Assembly: GCA_030682505.1 (NCBI GenBank)
Contig: JAUXOH010000463.1
Span: forward strand, 1 to 5,445
Source of the DNA: Candidatus Didemnitutus sp.
GTDB lineage: Bacteria > Verrucomicrobiota > Verrucomicrobiia > Opitutales > Opitutaceae
Direction: 5' to 3'
DNA: 5,445 bases
Position numbers and translations under genes: made by a program. The notes under the pieces are model-generated. The model was not told where the DNA came from. It did not search any database and worked only from the letters and a program-made list of their open reading frames with translations. Each line of letters starts with the position of its first letter. The stretch's first letter is position 1. This document shows positions 1-5,445 of the stretch, piece by piece.

Positions 1-154
1 GGGTTTTGATTCCTTGGCCATCACCGAAGTCGTCTTCTTCACCGAGGACTTGTTTGGCATCAGCATCTCGAACGAGGAAATCATTCAGGTGCGTTCGCTG
101 GACCACTTGCGTGGCTTTATCCGCTCCAAAGTTGTCGCCCCGACGACCCGCTGA
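1..154 (+). CDS. Acyl carrier protein, 3' part (5' end outside window)
   Basis: This is the C-terminal half of a phosphopantetheine-binding acyl carrier protein. Reading from base 2, 50 residues run to a TGA at 152-154. The fragment opens directly on the prosthetic-group motif GFDSL, with the serine to be phosphopantetheinylated at bases 11-13. It is followed by helix II (LAITEVVFFTEDLFGI) and the usual helix III/IV region ending FIRSK. A full ACP has roughly 80-90 residues, so about 35-40 N-terminal residues and the start codon are missing to the left. The start of the ketosynthase gene lies 17 bases downstream, so the two are probably co-transcribed. It would carry acyl or polyketide intermediates as thioesters in the cytosol. 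It differs clearly from the second ACP at 1444-1710 (DSL against DSI, different helix II), which suggests separate partners. The family call is secure; the specific role is inferred from context. Confidence 0.9.
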   Translation, partial: GFDSLAITEVVFFTEDLFGISISNEEIIQVRSLDHLRGFIRSKVVAPTTR

Positions 155-171
155 ACGCGGTCACGTCCTTC

Positions 172-1437
172 ATGTCGCCACTGCCCGTCATCACCGGTCT
201 GGGTTTCATCACCAGCATCGGACAGGATCGTTCCACCGTCGTGCGCAGTCTGCGCGAAATGACGCACGGGTTTGAGCCGGTCGAATTCTTCGGCAACCCC
301 AAACTGCCCGTCAAAGTGGCCGGCACCGTCAAGGGCTTCAACTTCCCGACGCCCAACTGGCGCGACTGGACCTGGCCGGAGCAATTCTCCGTCGACCGCG
401 AGTTGCTCCGCGGCCTCGCCCCCCATGGCGTCTATGCGCTCTGCGCCCTGCAACAGGCACTCGCGGATGCCGGACTGGAGGCCGACCAACTGACCGACGG
501 CACGACGGGACTCTTTTGCGCCTCGGCGGGTTCGCCGCTCCTCCTCGGCCATTTCCTCGATCAGATGCACGCCACGCGCGGCGAGCGCGGCAATCCGATG
601 GGCATCGTTTCCTCCATCGCCGGCACCTTGAATTTCAATCTCGCGGCGCACTACCGGATCTCCGGCGCCGTCTGCGGCTTTGTCTCCGCCTGCGCGTCGT
701 CGAGCCACGCGCTCGGCTACGCCATGGATGAAATCCGTCTCGGCCGGCAGCAGCGCATGCTGGTGGTCGGCGCGGAGGACATGAACGCCGAGAGCATCGT
801 CTCGTTTTCGAGTCTGCGCGCCCTTTCCGGCAATCCGGACCCCGCGACGGCCTCGCGTCCTTTCGACCGAAAGCGCGACGGATTTGTCGGCACGGGGGGA
901 TCGGTGGCGCTCGTCGTCGAGTCCGCGGAGCTGGCCCGCGCACGCGGGGCTCCCATTTACGCCGAGCTGGTGGGCTGGGGGCAGGCAGGCGACGGTTACA
1001 GCGTAGTGGTTTCCCATCCGGAAGGTGCCGGGTTGCGCGAAGCCATGCGCCGCACCCTCGCCGACGCCCGCGTCAACGCCACCGCCGTCCACTATATCAA
1101 CGCCCACGCCACGTCCACGCCCGCCGGAGATCGCTCCGAGGCGCTGGCCCTGCACGCAGTCTTCACCGCCGCCGGCGCGAAGCCCCGCATCAGCAGCACC
1201 AAGGCGCTCACCGGCCACGGGCTTTCCCTGGCGGGGGCGATGGAGGCCGCTTTCTGCGCCCTCGCCATCGACGAGGGCTTCATTCCCGGGGCCGCCCATC
1301 TCGACGAACCCGACCCCGTGTGCGCCGGCCTCGATCTGCCGCGCACCTCCCTGGATGAGGCGCCGCAATTCGTGCTCAACAACAGCAGCGGCTTCGGCGG
1401 CAGCAACGTCTGCCACCTCCTCCGCCGCCCCGCCTGA
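172..1437 (+). CDS. Beta-ketoacyl-ACP synthase (KS1), aryl-polyene/flexirubin type
   Basis: This 421-residue condensing enzyme of the FabF/FabB thiolase-fold family would catalyse decarboxylative Claisen condensation of malonyl-ACP onto an acyl-ACP chain. The protein starts at ATG 172, just before the first core strand (VITGLGFITSIG), which supports this start although no Shine-Dalgarno is evident. The catalytic triad is complete: Cys174 in SACASSSHA, His312 in NAHATSTPAGD, and His349 in STKALTGHG with Lys344. The C-terminal glycine-rich loop is SSGFGGSN (residues 405-412). Residues about 46-85, including VKGFNFPTPNW, WTWPE and LAPHG, resemble what I recall of ketosynthases in flexirubin and aryl-polyene clusters more than housekeeping FabF. 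Two departures from the usual consensus are GTG (240-242) where GEG is common, and Ser406 where FabF has Phe before the gatekeeper Phe (here Phe408). It lies between two ACP genes, with 17 bases before it and 6 after. The enzyme family is certain; the pathway is inferred. Confidence 0.93.
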   Translation: MSPLPVITGLGFITSIGQDRSTVVRSLREMTHGFEPVEFFGNPKLPVKVAGTVKGFNFPTPNWRDWTWPEQFSVDRELLRGLAPHGVYALCALQQALADAGLEADQLTDGTTGLFCASAGSPLLLGHFLDQMHATRGERGNPMGIVSSIAGTLNFNLAAHYRISGAVCGFVSACASSSHALGYAMDEIRLGRQQRMLVVGAEDMNAESIVSFSSLRALSGNPDPATASRPFDRKRDGFVGTGGSVALVVESAELARARGAPIYAELVGWGQAGDGYSVVVSHPEGAGLREAMRRTLADARVNATAVHYINAHATSTPAGDRSEALALHAVFTAAGAKPRISSTKALTGHGLSLAGAMEAAFCALAIDEGFIPGAAHLDEPDPVCAGLDLPRTSLDEAPQFVLNNSSGFGGSNVCHLLRRPA

Positions 1438-1443
1438 TTTCCC

Positions 1444-1710
1444 ATGTCCGATCCCCTGCCCCTCCGCCTCAAAACCCTGGTCATCGCCACGCTCAAACTC
1501 GAGGGCGTCCGCCCCGAGGATATTCCTGACGACGAGGCCCTCATCGGCTCGCCCCGTTTCGGCCTCGACTCGATCGACGCCCTGGAACTCGTGCTGACAA
1601 TCGAGAAGGAATTCGGAGTCAAGATCGGCAGCAGCGAGGAATCGCGCCAAGCGCTCGGCAGCATCAACACTCTTGCCACCTACCTGCGCGCCCACCCGGC
1701 CGGTGCCTGA
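1444..1710 (+). CDS. Acyl carrier protein (second ACP)
   Basis: This is a complete 88-residue acyl carrier protein. The phosphopantetheine attachment site is Ser43 in the motif FGLDSIDALELV (residues 39-50), preceded by helix I and the loop around PEDIPDDEALIG. Helix II continues as LTIEKEFGVKI, and the acidic helix III and IV regions follow (SSEESRQALGSINTLATYL). This form, with DSI and an EKEFGVKI helix, matches my memory of ACPs encoded in aryl-polyene and flexirubin clusters. It starts 6 bases after the KS1 stop and ends 13 bases before the KS2 start, so it sits between the two ketosynthases and may serve both. There is no recognisable Shine-Dalgarno before ATG 1444; translation may depend on the upstream gene. 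It acts in the cytosol and needs a phosphopantetheinyl transferase, which is not encoded in the window. A housekeeping AcpP is unlikely given the context. Confidence 0.93.
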   Translation: MSDPLPLRLKTLVIATLKLEGVRPEDIPDDEALIGSPRFGLDSIDALELVLTIEKEFGVKIGSSEESRQALGSINTLATYLRAHPAGA

Positions 1711-1723
1711 AAGCCCACACCCC

Positions 1724-2839
1724 ATGCCGGCCCCACCTGATCAACTTTCTGCGGGCATCGCGGCGTGTGACTGCCTCACTCCCTTCGGAGACGCCGCGGC
1801 CACCGCCACCGCCTTGCTCGCGGGCCGGATCGCGCTCGCACCCACGCCGGTGCTCGGCCGTGACGGGGGGGATTTGGTGCCGCTCGCGTTGATCGGCTCG
1901 ATGGACGAATCCCTGCCGCCGCGCTGGCTGTCCGAGCTGCGCCGGCTCGTCGCCGGCATTCCACCCGCACCGTGGGGCTCGGCGCGCACTCCGGTCATCG
2001 TCACGAGCAGCAACTTCGGCGTCGGCAGTCTCTACGCCTTCACGCGCGACCAAGACGCGCGGCACCTCGCGCACGGCACGCCCTTCGCCAGCGTGGAATT
2101 GCTGCGCCGTGAATTCGCCTGGGGCGAGCACGTGCAGGTCTTCTCACACGCGTGCGTCACCGCGCATCTCGGTCTGGCCCAAGCCGCCCGGTTACTGCAC
2201 GCGGGCCTCGCGGACCAAGTGCTGGTCTTTTCGTTCGATTTCGTGAGCCCGTTTGTCGCCGGTGGATTTCACAGCCTGAAGATCCTCAACGGGTCGATGC
2301 CCGCGCCTTACGCGGTGCGTGAGACCGGCTCGATCGGTCTCGGCGACGGCGCCGCCTTTGCCGTGCTGACGCGCGAGTCCGCGCCTTTCCAGCTGGCCGC
2401 GCACGCGCTGCACAACGAGATGTTCCACTTCACCGGCAACCAACCGGACGGTGCGGGCTTCGCCGCGTGCGCCGGGAGCATCGCCTCCGCCGCGGGTGGG
2501 CGGCGCGTGTGGGTGAAAGGTCATGGCACCGGCACGCTGGAGGCGGGCCGGTTGGAAGCGGAGGCATTTGCCCGGGCCTTGCCCGGCGCTCCGCTCGTCT
2601 CGTGGAAGGGCAGCCTCGGCCACACGCTCGGCAGTTGCGGCTTGGTGGAACTCGCTGTCGCCGTCGCGGCATGGCGGGGGGTCGACGGGCAAATTCCCGG
2701 CACCCTCGGCGGCGCCGCACCGAGTTTCACCGACACCGTGGCGCGGGAATCCTTCGGCGGCGGGGCATTTGACGGCGCCATTCTCACCAGCAACGCCTTC
2801 GGCGGTGCCCATGCCGCCATGCTCCTCACCCATGATTGA
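1724..2839 (+). CDS. Beta-ketoacyl-ACP synthase (KS2), divergent, triad intact
   Basis: This second condensing enzyme has 371 residues, about 30-50 shorter than typical FabF-like enzymes. The reading frame is open further upstream, but ATG 1724 is chosen because it lies 13 bases after the ACP stop and the core fold begins soon after (IAACDCLTPFGD). A weak purine run (GAAAG) lies 10-15 bases upstream. The catalytic residues are visible: Cys144 in FSHACVTAHLG, His267 in VKGHGTGT, Lys295 and His300 in SWKGSLGHTLGS. The middle segment SPFVAGGFHSLKIL (175-188) and GLGDGAAFAVL (205-215) are ketosynthase landmarks. Several positions diverge: after HGTGT the common PLND is LEAG, and the C-terminal loop reads NAFGGAH instead of SFGFGGTN. 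Its stop codon overlaps the next gene by 8 bases, so KS2 and the chain-length-factor-like protein may form a heterodimer, as ApeO and ApeC do in aryl-polyene synthesis (inference). It is likely active, but its substrate is unknown. Confidence 0.9.
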   Translation: MPAPPDQLSAGIAACDCLTPFGDAAATATALLAGRIALAPTPVLGRDGGDLVPLALIGSMDESLPPRWLSELRRLVAGIPPAPWGSARTPVIVTSSNFGVGSLYAFTRDQDARHLAHGTPFASVELLRREFAWGEHVQVFSHACVTAHLGLAQAARLLHAGLADQVLVFSFDFVSPFVAGGFHSLKILNGSMPAPYAVRETGSIGLGDGAAFAVLTRESAPFQLAAHALHNEMFHFTGNQPDGAGFAACAGSIASAAGGRRVWVKGHGTGTLEAGRLEAEAFARALPGAPLVSWKGSLGHTLGSCGLVELAVAVAAWRGVDGQIPGTLGGAAPSFTDTVARESFGGGAFDGAILTSNAFGGAHAAMLLTHD

Positions 2840-3488
2840 GAAATTTCTCCATCACGTGCGCGTCGAGCTGCCCGCCCCGGACGAAACCGCGGCCGGCGCC
2901 CGCGTGCGTCTGGCTGACAAATTTCCGCGCACGGCCCTGCGCCGGATGACGCACCTCGGCCTGCTCATCGGTTCGGTCCTCGATGGCACGCCGCTCGGTC
3001 CGGCCGACGCCTTGGTCTATGCGTCCACCTTTGCCGAGACTCGGGCCCTCGAGGATTTTTTGACCCGTTTTCCGTCCGCGAGCCCGCTGTTGTTTCAAAC
3101 CTCCATTCATCCCGGCGGCGTGCAGCAGGTGTTGATCGGCCGCCAGCAATCCATCGCCCGGCTCTGGCCGCTCGCCGGACGAACGCGACTCGTGGAAGAA
3201 GCCTTGCTGACCGCGCTGCTCGAACCGGCCGCGCGCGTCGCGCTGATCGGCGGAGAGGAACGCGGCACCTGGATGCTCGAACACGACCTGGCGTCCGGCC
3301 GGGCGTTCGCTTTCGCCGCCCTCTTGACGCGCGAGCCGACCGGAGCGGCGGGCCGCGTCACCTTCACGCCGGACGAGGCAACCGACGAAGCGTGTCCAAC
3401 CTTGGAAAACTTCGCGCTGGCGCTCGCCGCACGGAGTCCGTTGCGCTGGCCCGGGGCGGGCGGCACTTGGATGATGGAATGGTCATGA
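2832..3488 (+). CDS. Ketosynthase-like chain length factor (ketoacyl-synt_2 type)
   Basis: This 218-residue protein matches the short 'beta-ketoacyl synthase chain length factor' type (Pfam ketoacyl-synt_2), which corresponds to an N-terminal part of the ketosynthase fold. Landmarks are RRMTHLGLLIG (37-47), VYASTFAETRALEDFL (62-77) and PLLFQTSIHPGGVQQ (85-99), where the family has a similar FxxSxH stretch. Only one cysteine is present (188), and no HGTGT- or GH-type histidine motifs occur, so it is unlikely to condense chains itself. In aryl-polyene systems such proteins pair with a full ketosynthase and help set chain length; that role is inferred here. The frame is open well upstream inside KS2, but ATG 2832, overlapping the KS2 stop (TGA at 2837-2839), fits the natural start of the fold. 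The sequence ends MMEWS. Its own stop overlaps the next start by four bases. A confident family call would need a profile search. Confidence 0.8.
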   Translation: MIEKFLHHVRVELPAPDETAAGARVRLADKFPRTALRRMTHLGLLIGSVLDGTPLGPADALVYASTFAETRALEDFLTRFPSASPLLFQTSIHPGGVQQVLIGRQQSIARLWPLAGRTRLVEEALLTALLEPAARVALIGGEERGTWMLEHDLASGRAFAFAALLTREPTGAAGRVTFTPDEATDEACPTLENFALALAARSPLRWPGAGGTWMMEWS

Positions 3489-4396
3489 GCGCGACGTCCT
3501 CACTGCCGCACAATCCCGGCCCGAGCTGGGGCTATGCCTTCCTCGGGTGGGCGGAACGCTGGTGGCCGCGCTGGTTTTTCCGTCCGATCCTGATGGCGGG
3601 CACGTGGGTCGGGCTCGCATTCATGCCGGTGCAGCGCGCACATTCGCGCACCTACCTCTCTCTCGTGCTCGGCCGACCCGCGCGGATCGTCGAGGTGTGG
3701 CGGCATTTTTTTGCCTTCGCCGATTTCCTGATGCTCAAGCTCCGCGCCGGGCGCGGCGGCACCGTGGAGTGCACGTTGGAGCCGGAAAACGAAGCGGAGT
3801 TTGAAGCGCTGGTTTCCTCGGTCCGGCCGGCCCTGTTCGGCACCTTCCACTTCGGCGGTTCCGACCTGCTCGGCTATCTGCTGAGCGAGCGGGGTCGCCG
3901 GGTTTCCATCATCCGGCTGCGCGTCGGCAATTCCGACGACACGCGCCTGCTCGGCGAGCGGTTCGCCGGTCAGGTCTCGTTTCTCTGGATCAATGATCCC
4001 GCCAGCCTGCTCTTTGAGCTGAAGGACGCCCTCGAGGCCGGGAATTCGCTGGCGATGAAGTGTGATCGCCTGGAGTTCAGTGCGAAGTCCGAGCCGTTCG
4101 ATTTTCTCGGCGCGCACCGGCAGTTTCCCTTCACCATCTACCACCTCGCCATCCTGTTCAACCGGCCGGTGGTATTTTGCCTCGCGGTCGCCGAGACCGC
4201 CAAGGACGCGCTCCGAGTCGTGGCGTCGCCGGTCTTTACGCCGGACACCACCGCCGGGCGCGAAAAAAACACGCAGGCGGCCCGGCAACATTTCCAGCAG
4301 GTGCTCGTCCAGCTGGAAACCCTCGTGCGCCAGCATCCGTTCCTCTGGTTCAATTTTCTGCCGCTCAACCCGGAAACAACGGCCGGAGTTCACTAG
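3485..4396 (+). CDS. LpxL/HtrB-family lysophospholipid acyltransferase
   Basis: This 303-residue protein resembles the lipid A late acyltransferases (LpxL/HtrB/MsbB), inner-membrane enzymes that move an acyl chain from ACP to a lipid or sugar hydroxyl. The catalytic HX4D motif is His122 to Asp127 within FGTFHFGGSDLLGYL. Other landmarks are SLAMKCDR (188-195), YHLAILFNRPVVF (219-231) and a C-terminal HPFLWFNFLPLN (284-295), which corresponds to the aromatic HP..W.. segment near the end of the family. A hydrophobic stretch at about 30-48 (WFFRPILMAGTWVGLAF) is the likely N-terminal membrane anchor. ATG 3485 is preferred because it overlaps the previous stop in an ATGA; an in-frame ATG at 3479 and a further one at 3392 are alternatives. 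Homologues occur in aryl-polyene and flexirubin clusters, where they probably acylate the lipid carrier or attach the polyene. The acyl donor and acceptor here are unknown. Confidence 0.88.
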   Translation: MSATSSLPHNPGPSWGYAFLGWAERWWPRWFFRPILMAGTWVGLAFMPVQRAHSRTYLSLVLGRPARIVEVWRHFFAFADFLMLKLRAGRGGTVECTLEPENEAEFEALVSSVRPALFGTFHFGGSDLLGYLLSERGRRVSIIRLRVGNSDDTRLLGERFAGQVSFLWINDPASLLFELKDALEAGNSLAMKCDRLEFSAKSEPFDFLGAHRQFPFTIYHLAILFNRPVVFCLAVAETAKDALRVVASPVFTPDTTAGREKNTQAARQHFQQVLVQLETLVRQHPFLWFNFLPLNPETTAGVH

Positions 4397-5140
4397 ATGA
4401 TCCTCCACGGCGCCTATTACTACCCGGTTTACTATGGCACGCTGCTGCTTTTTGCCGCGGGGGGTCTGGAGTTGAGTCTGCTCAGCCTGTTGGCCGGTTG
4501 GCTGCCGGCGACGGAACGAACCGAACGTTTTTTTCAGCGACTTATTCACTGGCACCTCGCGTTTTTCCACGGGTGGTGCGCGCTGACCGGGCTGGTTCAC
4601 GTGCAGTATCATGGCTTCGGAGGCCGGCCCGCCGGCGGGTTGGTGCTGGCCGCGAACCACCCCTCGCTGATCGACATCACCTGCCTGCTGGCGCGGTTGC
4701 CCGAGGCCGTGTGCATCTTCAAGCCGGCCATCCGCCGCAATCCCGTGCTCGGCGCCGCCGCCCGTCGCGCCGGCTACCTAGGCAGTGACGGCGGCCATGA
4801 ACTCGTGCGGGGCGCGGCAAAAAAAGTCGCCGCCGGCCACACGCTGATCGTCTTTCCCGAGGGAACACGCACCCCGCCCGGCCTGGCGCTGCTGCCTTTC
4901 AAACCCGGCTTTGTCGTCATCGCCCGGCGCGCCCGCGTGCCGGTTCAACTCGTGCGCATCACCACCGATTCCGATCTCCTCACCAAGGGTTGCCGTTGGT
5001 GGCGGTTGCCGGGACTCCCGGCCCGGGTCGAGATCACCGCCGGTCCGCTGATCGCCACCGACTCGCCGGCCAGCACGAGCCAGTTGACCGCCGAGATCGA
5101 GGCATGGTTTCGCGCGCCGTCCTTCTCTCCCCGCGCATGA
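4397..5140 (+). CDS. PlsC-type 1-acylglycerol-3-phosphate acyltransferase
   Basis: This 247-residue membrane-associated acyltransferase belongs to the PlsC/LPLAT superfamily, which transfers acyl groups to the free hydroxyl of lysophosphatidic acid or related lipids. All four classical blocks are visible: NHPSLID (87-93, catalytic His88 and Asp93), the IFKPAIRRNPVLG segment (107-119), FPEGTR (153-158) and a C-terminal VPVQLVRI (181-188), with PFKPG at 167-171. Two hydrophobic segments at about 11-35 and 55-67 would hold it to the inner membrane. Length is normal for the family. The start ATG directly follows the previous gene's TAG (TAGATG), so no ribosome-binding site can lie in a spacer and re-initiation is likely. 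It follows a second, unrelated type of acyltransferase, so the pair may assemble a dedicated two-chain lipid anchor, or the second may attach the polyene chain. The housekeeping role in phospholipid synthesis cannot be excluded but the operon argues against it. Confidence 0.92.
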   Translation: MILHGAYYYPVYYGTLLLFAAGGLELSLLSLLAGWLPATERTERFFQRLIHWHLAFFHGWCALTGLVHVQYHGFGGRPAGGLVLAANHPSLIDITCLLARLPEAVCIFKPAIRRNPVLGAAARRAGYLGSDGGHELVRGAAKKVAAGHTLIVFPEGTRTPPGLALLPFKPGFVVIARRARVPVQLVRITTDSDLLTKGCRWWRLPGLPARVEITAGPLIATDSPASTSQLTAEIEAWFRAPSFSPRA

Positions 5141-5445
5141 ACCCCTCCGTCACCCACCTCGTCCTGCTGCCGGCCTACAACGCCGGGCCGCGTTTGTGCG
5201 CCGTCGTCGCCGAGGTGCTGCGCCACTGGCAGCCCGTTCTCGTCGTCATCGACGGAAGCACCGACGGCAGCGAGCAGCCCGTGCTCGAACTGGCCCGCGC
5301 CAACCCAGCGCTCACCGTGCTGGTCCTGCCGCACAATGCCGGCAAAGGCGCGGCGGTGCTCGCCGGCGCGCAAGCGGCGCAGGCGCGCGGCTTCACCCAC
5401 GCGCTGGTGATGGACGCCGACGGCCAGCATCCCGCCGACAGCATC
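5137..5445 (+). CDS. Family 2 glycosyltransferase, 5' part (3' end outside window)
   Basis: Only the first 103 residues are present. They form the nucleotide-sugar binding half of a GT-A fold family 2 glycosyltransferase: the strand HLVLLPAYNAGPRL (7-20), the UDP-binding VVIDGSTDGS (36-45), LPHNAGKGAA (64-73) and the metal-binding VMDADGQHP (91-99) with the Asp93-Asp95 pair. The usual DDGSTD is IDGSTD here, so only one aspartate precedes the glycine; this variant still has the diagnostic order of motifs. It overlaps the upstream acyltransferase by an ATGA. Its neighbours suggest that it glycosylates the lipid carrier or the polyketide/aryl head. In related clusters this enzyme can be encoded next to, or fused with, an LpxL-type acyltransferase, which fits the gene order. 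Sugar and acceptor cannot be told from this fragment, nor whether the missing C-terminus has membrane helices. Confidence 0.9.
   Translation, partial: MNPSVTHLVLLPAYNAGPRLCAVVAEVLRHWQPVLVVIDGSTDGSEQPVLELARANPALTVLVLPHNAGKGAAVLAGAQAAQARGFTHALVMDADGQHPADSI

Noticed and set aside
1673..1723. Upstream extension of KS2 into the ACP gene (start at 1673).
   Set aside because: It would overlap the end of the ACP by 38 bases and add 17 Pro-rich residues outside the ketosynthase fold; ATG 1724 fits the junction better.
85..1725. A 546-codon open frame on the minus strand.
   Set aside because: It lies exactly antisense to the ACP, KS1 and second ACP genes, which all have diagnostic motifs. Long antisense frames are expected in GC-rich coding DNA, and its translation is low-complexity Gly/Ala/Arg/Glu-rich without a recognisable domain.
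1861..1873. A run of seven G bases in KS2 as a possible phase-variation or frameshift site.
   Set aside because: The frame is intact across it (Arg-Asp-Gly-Gly-Asp), the run is short, and such runs are common in GC-rich DNA.
2523..2831. Upstream extension of the chain-length-factor-like gene into KS2 (start at 2523).
   Set aside because: The extra 103 residues are Arg/Pro/Ser-rich out-of-frame translation of KS2; family-like sequence begins only after ATG 2832.
3392..3484. Upstream extension of the LpxL-type gene (start at 3392).
   Set aside because: The extra 31 residues overlap the previous gene and do not look like the family; the ATGA overlap at 3485 is the usual operon junction.
3500..4660. 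A 386-codon open frame on the minus strand.
   Set aside because: It is antisense to the LpxL-type acyltransferase and the start of the PlsC gene, with an Arg/Gln/Glu-rich translation and no motifs; a shadow of GC-rich codon bias.
4177..4788. A 203-codon plus-strand frame spanning the junction of the two acyltransferase genes.
   Set aside because: It is out of frame with both motif-bearing genes and its translation is Arg/Pro/Gly-rich without a domain.
1..5445. tRNA, rRNA, CRISPR, insertion sequence, terminator or promoter.
   Set aside because: No direct repeat array, inverted-repeat ends, transposase motif, tRNA-like cloverleaf or hairpin with T-run was seen, and the spacers (17 bases at most) leave little room for them.

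Overview
The window is a compact, GC-rich block of eight co-directional (+ strand) genes with almost no intergenic DNA. The content resembles the biosynthetic and lipid-attachment part of an aryl-polyene / flexirubin (dialkylresorcinol-aryl-polyene) type gene cluster. These are uncommon type II polyketide/fatty-acid systems that make membrane-anchored yellow pigments in Gram-negative bacteria. Both ends are cut: the first gene is the 3' half of an acyl carrier protein and the last is the 5' part of a family 2 glycosyltransferase.

Layout: (1) 1-154, C-terminal 50 residues of an acyl carrier protein (ACP) including its phosphopantetheine serine. (2) 172-1437, a 421-residue ketosynthase with an intact Cys-His-His triad. 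(3) 1444-1710, a complete 88-residue ACP. (4) 1724-2839, a second, divergent 371-residue ketosynthase, also with an intact triad. (5) 2832-3488, a 218-residue protein resembling the short ketosynthase-like 'chain length factor' family, with no visible catalytic triad. (6) 3485-4396, an LpxL/HtrB-type acyltransferase. (7) 4397-5140, a PlsC-type 1-acylglycerol-3-phosphate acyltransferase. (8) 5137-5445+, a GT2 glycosyltransferase start. No gap exceeds 17 bases, and four consecutive junctions either overlap or abut directly, so the block looks like part of one translationally coupled operon. No promoter, terminator, RNA gene, repeat, mobile element or CRISPR was seen.

How they may work together (inference): the ACPs carry the growing chain, the ketosynthases extend it, and the second ketosynthase may pair with the short chain-length-factor-like protein encoded just after it. 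The two acyltransferases and the glycosyltransferase would then attach the product to a sugar/glycerolipid carrier at the membrane. The ketoreductase, dehydratases, aryl-starter enzymes and exporter expected for such a pathway are not in the window and would have to lie outside it.

Organism: a GC-rich Gram-negative. The absence of clear Shine-Dalgarno sequences, the cluster type and the ketosynthase style make a verrucomicrobial (Opitutaceae-like) source my best guess, but this is a weak inference and a proteobacterial source is not excluded.
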